A stretch of DNA of 64,000 nucleotides from Maritimibacter sp. REDSEA-S28_B5 (lineage in GTDB: Bacteria > Pseudomonadota > Alphaproteobacteria > Rhodobacterales > Rhodobacteraceae), in contig LUOO01000023.1 in assembly GCA_001626765.1 (NCBI GenBank), positions 1-64,000 on the forward strand, written 5' to 3'. Under the pieces are notes generated by a model. That model was not told the DNA's origin. It did not search any database and was given only the letters and a program-made list of their open reading frames with translations. This document shows, in pieces, positions 1-8,001 of the stretch (the first letter of the stretch is position 1; every line of letters begins with the position of its first letter). Both the position numbers and the translations under genes were made by a program.

Positions 1-111
<111 letters not shown>

Positions 112-169
112 TCATCTTAAGAGCGGTTTCAGTGTGGTTCGGGGACACCCGATAAAGTCTACCGCGCGC

Positions 170-198
170 TCGTTAGCCGGGGACGCACGAAAAGGCAA
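170..198 (-). promoter_or_regulatory. Probable sigma-70 promoter of tuf
   Basis: Read on the minus strand, TTGCCT (193-198) and TAACGA (170-175) are separated by exactly 17 bases. The predicted start near 163 leaves a leader of about 60 bases before the tuf ATG at 99. This is inferred from sequence only. Confidence 0.5.
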
Positions 199-346
199 GC
201 ACTGGCGGGGTTCTGGATGCGCAAAGGACCGCGCGACCGCTCGCGCCGTCTCGCCGCGCGCCGCACCCTGAACTCGAGCCATGGCGCCGGATCGACGTCC
301 ACCCCAACCGGCGTCCGCAGCGCCAGCCTTGTGGTGGACCCGCCCC

Positions 347-487
347 TTTCATCTTTCTGGAAATACGCAGGCCCCTGCCCCGATATCTTCGTAGCGGATC
401 GGGGTCAGCGCGCCATGATCAAAGGGCTGGGAGGTGCGGTGGGCTTGCCCCCCGCGGCCGCGACGGGGCGAAGCCCCGGCGCAACAC
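347..487 (-). repeat. Dispersed 3'-end repeat, copy 1
   Basis: On the minus strand, immediately after the lipoprotein stop, the sequence reads TTGCGCCG, then a GGGGC-TTC-GCCCC hairpin, then CGTCGCG. About 100 bases further on is the complement of TTCATCTTTCTGGAAATAC. The same two modules recur near 17.75, 51.8 and 55.4 kb. The hairpin may act as a transcription terminator or RNA-stabilising element, although it has no long T tract. Confidence 0.55.
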
Positions 488-490
488 GTC

Positions 491-1240
491 TCAAGACGAG
501 CTTTCGACGATCATGCCTTCGGTGGTGGTCGTTTCCACATTGGCGCCCGCCGGTTGCTCGGCCTTCACGCCGGTCGAGGTGCCACCGACTTCGGTGCCGC
601 CCTGCAACTCGCCATTCTCGACCCGCGCGAACTGCGGCGGGATCGTTCCGGCCGTCGCAGCAGGCGTGCCGGCCGAGGTCGTCGCGGGGTCCATGAGGGA
701 GGCATCGCCGAACCACTCCGGCGTTTCCAGCATCCACTGGTGGACGCGCTTGGCCAGCGCACGCGCGAGCGACAGCATCTGTTCGTCGGCGGTTTTCGTG
801 AGGCCGGTGCCGATCAACTGATCCACCGACATCTCTTCGGACACGGTAAAGATCTCCGGATCCTCGTTGATTTTCGCGCCCTTCTCGTCATCCCAGACGG
901 TGACCGAGGCGACGAGGACCGATTTCGGCGTAAAGATCAGAGGGATGCCGACCATGGCCAGCGCATAGCCGTCAACCTTGGTGGCGATGTGGAAATACTT
1001 GTCGCCGTCGTAGCGGCCGAAGCGTTCTTCCATCGCGAAATTGATTGCCGTTTCCCAAGCCTCGTCGGTGGCTTCGCGCGAGAACGGGCCGATCTGCGGC
1101 TCTTCCACGACCGTTACGGCATGACCCAGCAGAAAGCGCCCCATCGGCTCCGGCACCTCGCCCAGATCGTTGGTCGTCGCGCAGGCGGACAGGGTCAGGC
1201 CAGCGGCGGCGAAGGCTGCAAAGCGGGTGAAACGGGGCAT
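491..1240 (-). CDS. Uncharacterised lipoprotein
   Basis: This 249-residue protein starts with a lipoprotein signal peptide ending in the lipobox LSAC (Cys20), so it should be lipid-anchored in the cell envelope. The mature part has no motif I recognise. A conserved-looking globular region (about residues 30-190) is followed by a low-complexity tail rich in Gly, Thr, Ala and Glu. It stands alone: the next gene on the right is a divergent P450, and a repeat hairpin follows its stop. I cannot assign a function. Confidence 0.75.
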   Translation of the reverse strand: MPRFTRFAAFAAAGLTLSACATTNDLGEVPEPMGRFLLGHAVTVVEEPQIGPFSREATDEAWETAINFAMEERFGRYDGDKYFHIATKVDGYALAMVGIPLIFTPKSVLVASVTVWDDEKGAKINEDPEIFTVSEEMSVDQLIGTGLTKTADEQMLSLARALAKRVHQWMLETPEWFGDASLMDPATTSAGTPAATAGTIPPQFARVENGELQGGTEVGGTSTGVKAEQPAGANVETTTTEGMIVESSS

Positions 1241-1350
1241 GGTGTCTCCTCTCAGGTCCCTAGGGCCTTACCCTCTGGACGGCAGCGGGGCAATGCACGC
1301 CCTTGTGGGCGGCCCCGTTCGGCGGCAGTCTTTTGCCTATGGTGTCGCAG

Positions 1351-2730
1351 ATGTCCCACATTCCCCACGAAAACCAGAGCGACGACGCTCTCCCGGTCGC
1401 CGTTCCCATCGCGACGAAGCCGAGGGGATTCGTCAAGGGCGTGATGGCGATGCAGAGGAATGCGCTCTTCGTTCTGCCGCGGATCGCGTTTACCCAGCCT
1501 ATCGTTTCGGGTCAGGTCGTCAGGCGATTCCACATGGTCATGGACCCGCCCTCGCTGCGCCGGGTGCTGAAAGACGCCGCCGCCGATTACCCCAAGTCCG
1601 AAGAAAGCCAGGCGATGTTGCGTCCCGCTCTCGGCAACGGGCTCTTTCTGGCGGACGGCGCGCATTGGCGCTGGCAACGCCGCGCCGCGATGCCGGTCTT
1701 CGCCCCGCGCAACCTGACCGCTCTCACCCCGGTCATGACGGAAGCGGCCGAAGCCGCTGCCTCCCGCCTCGTCGGACGAACCGGCCCCGTCGATCTCTAC
1801 CAGGAAATGCTGCGCACGGCCTTCGAGGTCATCGCAGCCGTCTCCATGTCGTCGGACACCGCCATTCCCCGCGATGTGGCGCACCGCGCCATCGACCGTT
1901 ACCTGACCACGGCCGGGCGCGCCTCGGTCCTCGATATCCTGCAGGTGCCCCGGTTCGTTCCCCGTCCCGCGCGGCTTCTGGGGGCGGCGCTCATCGCCGA
2001 TCTCAAACGCGCCGCCGACCGCGCGATCGAGGCCCGCCGCGCCGCAACCCGCACCGATCCCAAACCGCTCCTCGACCTGTTGATCGAGGCATCGGACCCA
2101 GAAACGGGCCGCGAGATGACGAACGAGGAACTGCGCGACAACCTCCTGAGCTTTCTCGTCGCCGGGCATGAGACGACCGCACTCGCCCTGTCTTGGTCGC
2201 TCTACCTCTGTGCCTTCGATCCTGCCGTGCAGGAGCGCGCGCGGGAGGAGGCGCGCGCGGCGCTGGGCGCCCGCGCCGCCGGGGCCGAGGATGTTCCAAG
2301 GCTGACCTATGTCCGACAGATCATCGACGAGGCGATGCGCCTCTATCCACCCGCCGCGATGGTGTCGCGCACGGCGACGGCGCCCGATCGGCTCCGGGAC
2401 CGCGAGATTAAGTCCGGCGATCTTGTCCTGCTCCCCTTCTATGCACTCCACCGCAACGCCTGCGTCTGGGACCGCCCTGACGCCTTCGACCCCGACCGGT
2501 TCGCGCCGGAGCGCGCGGAGAACATCAACCGCTTCGCCTATCTCCCCTTTGGCGCGGGGCCGCGGGTGTGCCTGGGGATGGGCTTTGCCCTGCAGGAGGC
2601 GGTGATCGTGCTGGCAACGCTGCTCGCTCGCTTCCGCTTCCGCGCGATACCGGGCCGCGATCCAGAGCCCGTGATGATCCTTTCGCTCAGGCCCTACGGA
2701 GGCGTGTGGCTGGATGTGGAGCCACTCTGA
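1351..2730 (+). CDS. Cytochrome P450
   Basis: A heme-thiolate monooxygenase of about 459 residues. The I-helix oxygen-binding motif AGHETT lies near residue 270, the K-helix ExxR (EAMRLYPP) near 327, and the heme-ligand loop FGAGPRVCLG has Cys407 as the axial ligand. Length and motif order are normal for a soluble bacterial P450. The start is uncertain: ATG codons at 1339 and 1351 are both possible, neither has a clear Shine-Dalgarno sequence, and a TTG at 1303 is unlikely. No ferredoxin or reductase gene is adjacent, so redox partner and substrate are unknown. The gene stands alone and converges with the MerR gene. Confidence 0.9.
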   Translation: MSHIPHENQSDDALPVAVPIATKPRGFVKGVMAMQRNALFVLPRIAFTQPIVSGQVVRRFHMVMDPPSLRRVLKDAAADYPKSEESQAMLRPALGNGLFLADGAHWRWQRRAAMPVFAPRNLTALTPVMTEAAEAAASRLVGRTGPVDLYQEMLRTAFEVIAAVSMSSDTAIPRDVAHRAIDRYLTTAGRASVLDILQVPRFVPRPARLLGAALIADLKRAADRAIEARRAATRTDPKPLLDLLIEASDPETGREMTNEELRDNLLSFLVAGHETTALALSWSLYLCAFDPAVQERAREEARAALGARAAGAEDVPRLTYVRQIIDEAMRLYPPAAMVSRTATAPDRLRDREIKSGDLVLLPFYALHRNACVWDRPDAFDPDRFAPERAENINRFAYLPFGAGPRVCLGMGFALQEAVIVLATLLARFRFRAIPGRDPEPVMILSLRPYGGVWLDVEPL

Positions 2731-2736
2731 CGCGAA

Positions 2737-3147
2737 CTAACCACGGTGGTCGTGGGCGCAGAGATCATGATCGCCAAAGGCATGGAGCACCGAACAATCG
2801 TGGCTGTCCGCGCCGTCACAGGTCGCGACGATCCGCACCAGCTCCCGCTCCAGGCGTCTGAGCCGCTCGATCCGCGCCCGAATGGCCGCCAGATGCGTCT
2901 CTGCAATACCATGGGTCGCGGCGTGGTGGTCGGGATCGAGCGACAGAAGTGCCCGGATGTCGTCGAGCGACAAACCAAGGTCGCGGGCATGGCGAATAAA
3001 GCCCAGCCGGTCGAGCCCGGCCTGAGTATACCGCCGCTGGTTGCCCTCGGTCCGGCCTTCGTCCGCGATGAGGCCGATCTGCTCGTAGTAGCGGATCGTG
3101 GGCACCTTGACTCCGGTGCGCCGGGACACATCGCCGATGGAATACAT
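2737..3147 (-). CDS. MerR-family metal-responsive regulator, ZntR-like
   Basis: 136 residues: an N-terminal winged helix (YSIGDVSRRTGVKVPTIRYY), the NQRRY wing, and a dimerisation helix followed by a Cys/His-rich tail. It is divergent from a CDF cation exporter across 65 bases that hold a MerR-type promoter, which makes a zinc-type efflux sensor the best guess. Compared with E. coli ZntR from memory, the region matching Cys79 reads DPDHHAATHGI with no cysteine, and the C-terminal CC pair is CD (ATCDGADSHDC). The tail adds DHDLCAHDH. Fold and context are clear; metal identity is inferred. Confidence 0.88.
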   Translation of the reverse strand: MYSIGDVSRRTGVKVPTIRYYEQIGLIADEGRTEGNQRRYTQAGLDRLGFIRHARDLGLSLDDIRALLSLDPDHHAATHGIAETHLAAIRARIERLRRLERELVRIVATCDGADSHDCSVLHAFGDHDLCAHDHRG

Positions 3148-3159
3148 GGCAGAAACCTC

Positions 3160-3190
3160 TTGAACCTCTAGTCGCTAGAGGAATTACATA
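3160..3190 (+). promoter_or_regulatory. MerR-type promoter/operator for the CDF exporter
   Basis: The -35 TTGAAC (3160-3165) and -10 TACATA (3185-3190) are separated by 19 bases, the over-long spacer typical of MerR-activated promoters. Within it lies a perfect inverted repeat, CCTCTAG-TCG-CTAGAGG (3165-3181). It reads toward the exporter gene at 3213 and also lies just upstream of the regulator gene, so autoregulation is likely. Confidence 0.85.
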
Positions 3191-3212
3191 GGCAGGGCTC
3201 AAGGAGAAAACC

Positions 3213-4160
3213 ATGCCCGACCACGACAATCATTCGCACCACGCCCACGACCATGGCGGCCATGGCCATCACCATATGTCCCCGGATGCGGGCGACCGCG
3301 CCGTGGCTGCTGCCGTGGGGGTCAACGTCCTGCTCACCGTGGCCGAGATCGTCGGCGGTATCCTGTCGGGGTCCGTGGCGCTCATCGCGGATGCGGTCCA
3401 TAACCTGTCGGATGCCGCGAGCCTCGGTATCGCGTGGTTCGCGCGCCGGATCGGGCGAAGACCGACCGACGCCACCATGACCTTCGGCTACAAACGGGCG
3501 GAGCTTGTGGCAGCGCTCATCAACCTGACCACTCTCGTCGTGATCGGGATCTACCTGATCTACGAGGCCGTCGACCGCTTCTTCAACCCGACCGACATCG
3601 CGGGCTGGCTGATGATCTGGGTCTCGGTCTTTGCCCTCGTCGTCGATACGATCACCGCGCTGCTGACCTTCCGGCTGTCCAAGGAAAGCGTCAATATCCG
3701 CGCGGCGTTCTTGCACAACGTGGCCGATGCATTGGGATCCATCGCCGTGATCCTCACCGGTATCCTGATCCTCACATTCAACTGGCTCTGGGCTGATCCT
3801 GTAGCGACGTTGCTCATCGCGGGATATATCCTTTGGATAGCCCTGTCCGAAATGCGCGGCGTGATCCGGATGCTCATGCTGGGCACGCCCCCCGGCATCG
3901 ACCCCGAAACCGTCATCGCGGCGATGGAGGCGGAGGACGGCGTGACCGGCGTCCACCATTTCCACGTCTGGCAGATCACCGAGAACGCCACTTCGGTCGA
4001 GGCACATCTGGTGACCGGTGCAAGCGACCTCGCCACAATGGCCGCGGTCAAGGCGCGGGTCCGCGCGATGCTGGCTGATCGCTTCGACATCGGTCATGTC
4101 ACGCTCGACACCGAAACCGCCGCGGATCGCTGCACCGCGCGCGCCCGCATCGGAACCTAG
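3213..4160 (+). CDS. Cation diffusion facilitator (CzcD/ZitB-type) exporter
   Basis: A 315-residue inner-membrane antiporter that exports divalent cations, probably zinc, in exchange for protons. The N-terminus is His-rich (HDNHSHHAHDHGGHGHHH). Six hydrophobic segments follow, with HNLSD in TM2 and HNVAD in TM5 supplying the transport-site His/Asp residues, then a cytoplasmic ferredoxin-like domain (HHFHVWQIT). The ATG at 3213 is preceded by AAGGAGA. Expression is very likely induced by the divergent MerR protein. Its 3' end overlaps the convergent WYL regulator by 4 bases. The metal is inferred from family and context. Confidence 0.93.
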   Translation: MPDHDNHSHHAHDHGGHGHHHMSPDAGDRAVAAAVGVNVLLTVAEIVGGILSGSVALIADAVHNLSDAASLGIAWFARRIGRRPTDATMTFGYKRAELVAALINLTTLVVIGIYLIYEAVDRFFNPTDIAGWLMIWVSVFALVVDTITALLTFRLSKESVNIRAAFLHNVADALGSIAVILTGILILTFNWLWADPVATLLIAGYILWIALSEMRGVIRMLMLGTPPGIDPETVIAAMEAEDGVTGVHHFHVWQITENATSVEAHLVTGASDLATMAAVKARVRAMLADRFDIGHVTLDTETAADRCTARARIGT

Positions 4161-4846
4161 CGCGGCATCTGCCGGCCATACTGTTCGTAATAGGCGGCGA
4201 GCGTCTTGTCCCGCTCGTCGCGAAACGCCTCGCCCAAGCGGACCGCGTCCATCCGGTCCACGCGGAAATTGCGAAACGCGTCCCGGTCCTCGCACCACGC
4301 TGTCAGCATCCAGGTCCGACCCCAGAAGAACAGGCCCAGCGGTCTCACCCGCCGCACCGTGGCCTGCCCTTTTTCATCCACGTAGTCGAAATGCACCCGG
4401 ACGCGGCGGTCCGACGCGCCCTCGAGCAGGTCGAGCCTTGCGCGATCCACGGGGTCCGTGCCCTCGAAATCCACCGAATGGATGCGCACGGTGGCGATGC
4501 GCGACCGCAGCGCCTCGGGAAGCACCGCCTCGATCTTGGAGAGCGCGTCATCGGCGGCCCGCGCCATGTCGAGCCCGCCCCAGGTCCGCGCCATCCGCGC
4601 GCCCGCGACCAGCGCCACGATCTCTTCCCGCGTGAACATGAGCGGCGGCAGGTCATAGCCCGCCCGCATCACGTATCCCACGCCCGCCTCGCCCTCGATC
4701 GGCACGCCCGACCCGATCAGATCGGCCACGTCGCGGTAGATCGTCCGCTCGCTCACCTCGAGCTTTTCGGCCAGGTCACGCGCACGGGTGAGCCGACCGC
4801 CCCTCAGGATCTGAACGATCTGAAACAGGCGGTCGGCGCGTCTCAT
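4157..4846 (-). CDS. YafY-type transcriptional regulator (HTH_11 + WYL)
   Basis: 229 residues. The N-terminal helix-turn-helix (ARDLAEKLEVSERTIYRDV, about 20-40) is of the HTH_11/DeoR type. The C-terminal half holds a WYL-like ligand-sensing domain (RPLGLFFWGRTWMLTAWC). Such proteins usually sense small molecules or nucleic acid. The gene follows the VOC gene with a 13-base gap on the same strand, so the two are probably co-transcribed and the regulator may control its partner. The ligand is unknown. Confidence 0.85.
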   Translation of the reverse strand: MRRADRLFQIVQILRGGRLTRARDLAEKLEVSERTIYRDVADLIGSGVPIEGEAGVGYVMRAGYDLPPLMFTREEIVALVAGARMARTWGGLDMARAADDALSKIEAVLPEALRSRIATVRIHSVDFEGTDPVDRARLDLLEGASDRRVRVHFDYVDEKGQATVRRVRPLGLFFWGRTWMLTAWCEDRDAFRNFRVDRMDAVRLGEAFRDERDKTLAAYYEQYGRQMPR

Positions 4847-4859
4847 TCAGGCGGCTCCT

Positions 4860-5228
4860 CTATGCGGCGCGGGGCTGGAAGAGCCCGATCTGGTTGCCGT
4901 CGATGTCGAGCGCCATGATGAACCGTCCGGGCGGGATTTCCACCGCCTCGCCCAGCACCTCGCCACCCGCCGCGCGCAGCCGCTCCGCCGCCGCCTCGCA
5001 GGTATCAGCGACCGCGAAATGAATGATGTTGCCGCGTTTGCCGGTCTCATCGGTCTGGAACAGGTTCGCGCCGACCCCCGTGGCCGACCCGGACCCGTTG
5101 AGCACTGCGAAGGGGGCGCTCCTGTCAATTTCGGTTTTCCAGTCGAACACGCTGTCATAGAACCGGATCGCGGCGTTCAGGTCTTTGACCGGGATTTCTG
5201 CCCAGACAACAGTGGGTTGGGTGTTCAT
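4860..5228 (-). CDS. VOC-superfamily (glyoxalase/bleomycin-resistance-like) protein
   Basis: 122 residues with the two-module beta-alpha-beta-beta-beta fold signature: an N-terminal VVWAEIPVKDLNAAIRFYDSVF module and a C-terminal module ending DIDGNQIGLFQ. Family members are metal-dependent lyases, dioxygenases or drug-binding proteins, and the sequence alone does not choose between them. The ATG is preceded by AAGGAGACGAGAC. It is the first gene of a two-gene unit with the WYL regulator. Confidence 0.82.
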   Translation of the reverse strand: MNTQPTVVWAEIPVKDLNAAIRFYDSVFDWKTEIDRSAPFAVLNGSGSATGVGANLFQTDETGKRGNIIHFAVADTCEAAAERLRAAGGEVLGEAVEIPPGRFIMALDIDGNQIGLFQPRAA

Positions 5229-5289
5229 GTCTCGTCTCCTTGGTTGGTTGATGAGACCTGTCTAACACCCCCCAACTGACAGCATCCTG

Positions 5290-6054
5290 TCAGGAGCCTT
5301 TCGCAAAGTCGAGCCAGCCCAACCCGTCGCGCGTGTCGTCCGCGGGATGGTATTCGCCCGCGACCCAGCCCTTGTAGCCCTCGGCATCGAGCCGGGCGAA
5401 GAACGCCGGGTAGTCGATATCGCCCACCCCCGGCTCGTGCCGACCCGGAACGCTGCCCACCTGCACATGCACCGCGCGGTGCCCGTGCCTGTCCCAGACC
5501 GCCATGCCGTCGCCGGTGATCATCTGCGCGTGATACATATCGAACTGGAGACCGAGGTTCTTGGCCCCGACCTCGTCGAGGATTCCGGCGGCCTGATCGA
5601 AGTCGTTGAGGAAATAGCCCGGCATATCCTCGCCATTCAAAGGCTCGATGGTCAGGCTCTGCTTCGGGGCCTGTGCCGCGGCCCAGCGCAGGTTTCCGAC
5701 ATAGGTCTGCCGGGCCACAAGACCCACCGCCTTGCCTGCCATGATATGCATATGCTCGGCACCCAACGCTTCGGCATAACGCAGCGACCGTTTGAAATCG
5801 TGGCGAAACCGCTCGGTCAGCCCCGGCACGGCCGCAAAGCCGCGCTCGCCCCCGGCCCAGTTGGGCGGGGGGCAGTTGATGAGCGCCATCTTGAGCCCGC
5901 TCGTGCGCAGACGGCGCGTCACTTCGCTTACCGCGTCGTCGTAGGGAAACAGGACCTCCACGCCGGAAAAGCCATGTTCGGCGGCGGCCTGAAACCGGTC
6001 GAGATAGGGCAACTCGCGGAACAGCAGCGTGAGGTTGGCGGCAAAGCGGGGCAT
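5290..6054 (-). CDS. hyi: Hydroxypyruvate isomerase
   Basis: 254 residues, TIM-barrel xylose-isomerase-like fold, with the family's N-terminus (MPRFAANLTLLFRELPYLDR) and metal/substrate residues in EPLNGEDMPGYFL, LQFDMYHAQ and the terminal GEYHP. It interconverts hydroxypyruvate and tartronate semialdehyde in glyoxylate metabolism. The ATG at 6054 was chosen because AGGAGG precedes it; a longer reading to 6120 has no such site. No glyoxylate carboligase neighbour is visible, so it may act in a dispersed pathway. Confidence 0.88.
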   Translation of the reverse strand: MPRFAANLTLLFRELPYLDRFQAAAEHGFSGVEVLFPYDDAVSEVTRRLRTSGLKMALINCPPPNWAGGERGFAAVPGLTERFRHDFKRSLRYAEALGAEHMHIMAGKAVGLVARQTYVGNLRWAAAQAPKQSLTIEPLNGEDMPGYFLNDFDQAAGILDEVGAKNLGLQFDMYHAQMITGDGMAVWDRHGHRAVHVQVGSVPGRHEPGVGDIDYPAFFARLDAEGYKGWVAGEYHPADDTRDGLGWLDFAKGS

Positions 6055-6105
6055 GTTCTTTCCTCCTGTCGCCGGAGGATTAGCGACACGCCGAAGTCTC
6101 CGCAA

Positions 6106-6137
6106 AGAAAAACCGGGCACGCTGGGCGCGCCCGGTT
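6106..6137 (-). terminator. Rho-independent terminator after the OmpA-like gene
   Basis: On the minus strand, AACCGGGC and GCCCGGTT form an 8-bp stem with an 11-base loop, followed by a T-rich tail (TTTC). It lies about 20 bases beyond the stop of the lipoprotein gene at 6160. Confidence 0.7.
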
Positions 6138-6159
6138 CATCCAGAATCCCAGGCTTTGG

Positions 6160-6813
6160 TCAGCGCGGGTAAATGTTGATCTCGACCCGGCGGTTCTGCG
6201 CGCGGCCTTCCACGGTGGCATTGGAGGCGATCGGCTGGCTTTCGCCCTGCCCCACCGCCTGCAGACGCGCGGCGCCGACGCCGTTCGACGACAGCACCGA
6301 CGTCACCGAATTGGCGCGCTGCTGCGACAGTTGCAGGTTGTAGGCGTCCGAACCGGTCGAATCGGTGTGACCCACGACCTGCACGGTGCTCTCGGGATAC
6401 TTGCGCAGGTGCTGGGCCAGCACGTTGAGCTGGCCATAGAGCGCGGGGCTGACCGTTGCGCTATCCGTCGCGAAAAGGATCGCCTCGGGCATGATGACCT
6501 TGAGGTAGCTGCCGGTGTTGATCACCTGAATGCGCGGGTCACCGAACCCGTCGCGCAGCTCGCCCGCCTGCCTGTCGAGCGCGGAGCCGATCAGACCGCC
6601 GACGAGCGCGCCACCCACAGCACCGGCGGCGCCGGTCGCCAGACGGTTGCCCGGGATCGCAGCGCCAAGCGCGGCACCGGCGGCGGCGCCGACGCCAACG
6701 CCCACACCTTCACGCGGGCCAAGAACACCGACGGTGTCACAGGCAGAGAGCAGGAGGAGACCCGCGATCGGCAGGACGAACAGGGGTTTCACGGTGATGG
6801 GCATGGTTTTCAT
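6160..6813 (-). CDS. OmpA-family peptidoglycan-associated lipoprotein
   Basis: 217 residues: a signal peptide with lipobox LLSAC, a Gly/Ala-rich glycine-zipper segment (about residues 35-80) that can insert in membranes, and a C-terminal OmpA-like domain (about 100-217) with VVGHTDSTGSDAYN and the NRRVEI motif that contacts diaminopimelate. It should link the outer membrane to the cell wall. The start MKTMPITV was taken because it gives a compact signal peptide; an ATG three codons downstream is also possible. The domain is complete, unlike the one in motB later in the window. Confidence 0.88.
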   Translation of the reverse strand: MKTMPITVKPLFVLPIAGLLLLSACDTVGVLGPREGVGVGVGAAAGAALGAAIPGNRLATGAAGAVGGALVGGLIGSALDRQAGELRDGFGDPRIQVINTGSYLKVIMPEAILFATDSATVSPALYGQLNVLAQHLRKYPESTVQVVGHTDSTGSDAYNLQLSQQRANSVTSVLSSNGVGAARLQAVGQGESQPIASNATVEGRAQNRRVEINIYPR

Positions 6814-7041
6814 CCTGAGCCTTCGTTTCTTGAATGCGGAAATTCGAGGCACCATAAGACTTTTCGAAAGGGAGGTAAGAGGTTCCCCGACCGACCTTCT
6901 CCGCCTTGGCGGCAATCTGCCGAGACCTGCGCGAAATTTGCGGTTGGCCGCCGATCCGGGACCAGACGCCGTCTTGCTCAATATCGTGTCAACGGACGAG
7001 CGAGGACCCGGTTCGAGCCAGTGACGCGGGCATCCGCGCCC

Positions 7042-7860
7042 TCAGGACCCGAGCTTCTTGTGAACCTCGTCCAGGTCGATGTCTCCGACCGGCATCTTGT
7101 TGGCCGGATCGAAGAAGTCGTATTTGAACAGATCGAAGTCCCGGCGGTAGATTTCCCACATCAGATGCATCGACAGATCGTCGAAGTAATCCTCGACCGG
7201 ATGCGCCCGCTCGGGCCCATGGCCCGCGCTTTCGTTGAACCGGGGGATCTTCTTCAGGTCGATCTTTTTCGGCGTCTTCACGTTGTCGAGCACCTTCTTC
7301 ATCCCCGGATTGAAGTTCTCGGTCCAGAAGATGTGGTCATAGGTGCCGCCATTGGTGATGAAGGTCGAGACGTGGCCCGACATGGCCGACCAGTGAATGT
7401 CCGGGTCCATTGGACGACGGTGTTTGATGGTGTCGCGGGCAAAGAGCAGAAAGCGGCGGAAGCTCTTGATCTGGTCGAACTCGAAGCCGGTTTCCGGGTC
7501 GCCGACCTCGATCCCGTATTTCTGGATCAGGAGCGGCACGAGGTTGCCGCGATAGCGTTTCCCGTTCCTCTGGATGCCGCAGATCTTGTCGAAAAAGGAC
7601 GACAGGATGCGCGTGTAAGGATTGCGCACGCAGGTGAAGGCATAGCTCTTGTGCGTCTTCACGTTGCGTTCGATCTTATTCTGGTTCTCTTCCTGCGCCC
7701 ATTTCACGATACCCGTATCGGCATCATGGATGTCGCCGTCGAAGAACGTGCCGTGATCCGAATAATACATGATCTGGCCGATGGTCGAACAGGCGCATTT
7801 CGGGACGACCCGATACACCATGCTTTCCGTTTCGGTCATCCAGGTTCCGGGAAAACCCAT
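7042..7860 (-). CDS. Sulfotransferase family 2-like protein
   Basis: 272 residues. PKCACST (residues 20-26) matches the 5'-phosphosulfate loop and CVRNPYTRILSSF matches the 3'-phosphate-binding motif of PAPS-dependent carbohydrate sulfotransferases. It probably sulfates a cell-surface glycan. It is divergent from the GT14/DUF5928 glycosyltransferase across a relatively AT-rich 141-base gap, which suggests the two modify the same polymer. The acceptor is unknown. A second, more divergent sulfotransferase-like protein lies at 30342-30998. Confidence 0.82.
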   Translation of the reverse strand: MGFPGTWMTETESMVYRVVPKCACSTIGQIMYYSDHGTFFDGDIHDADTGIVKWAQEENQNKIERNVKTHKSYAFTCVRNPYTRILSSFFDKICGIQRNGKRYRGNLVPLLIQKYGIEVGDPETGFEFDQIKSFRRFLLFARDTIKHRRPMDPDIHWSAMSGHVSTFITNGGTYDHIFWTENFNPGMKKVLDNVKTPKKIDLKKIPRFNESAGHGPERAHPVEDYFDDLSMHLMWEIYRRDFDLFKYDFFDPANKMPVGDIDLDEVHKKLGS

Positions 7861-8001
7861 CTGCTGCCCGCCTCCGATGTGACCCTCTCGCCCGGGTCAA
7901 ATTTTGTTTCTGCGAAAAAAGCAAACAAACCCTGTAATTTCAATGCTTCGTTACGGTAATCATGTCAACAGTGCCCGCAAGTCAACGGAACCGTCGCCAG
8001 T

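Noticed and set aside
1303-1350. TTG or first ATG as start of the P450
   Set aside because: The TTG start at 1303 adds unconserved residues and has no ribosome-binding site. The ATG at 1339 remains possible but is not favoured.
5347-7959. An 870-codon open frame on the plus strand
   Set aside because: It lies antisense to hydroxypyruvate isomerase, the OmpA lipoprotein and the sulfotransferase, which have clear motifs. Its product is His/Arg/Asp-rich with no family signature, as expected of a high-GC shadow.
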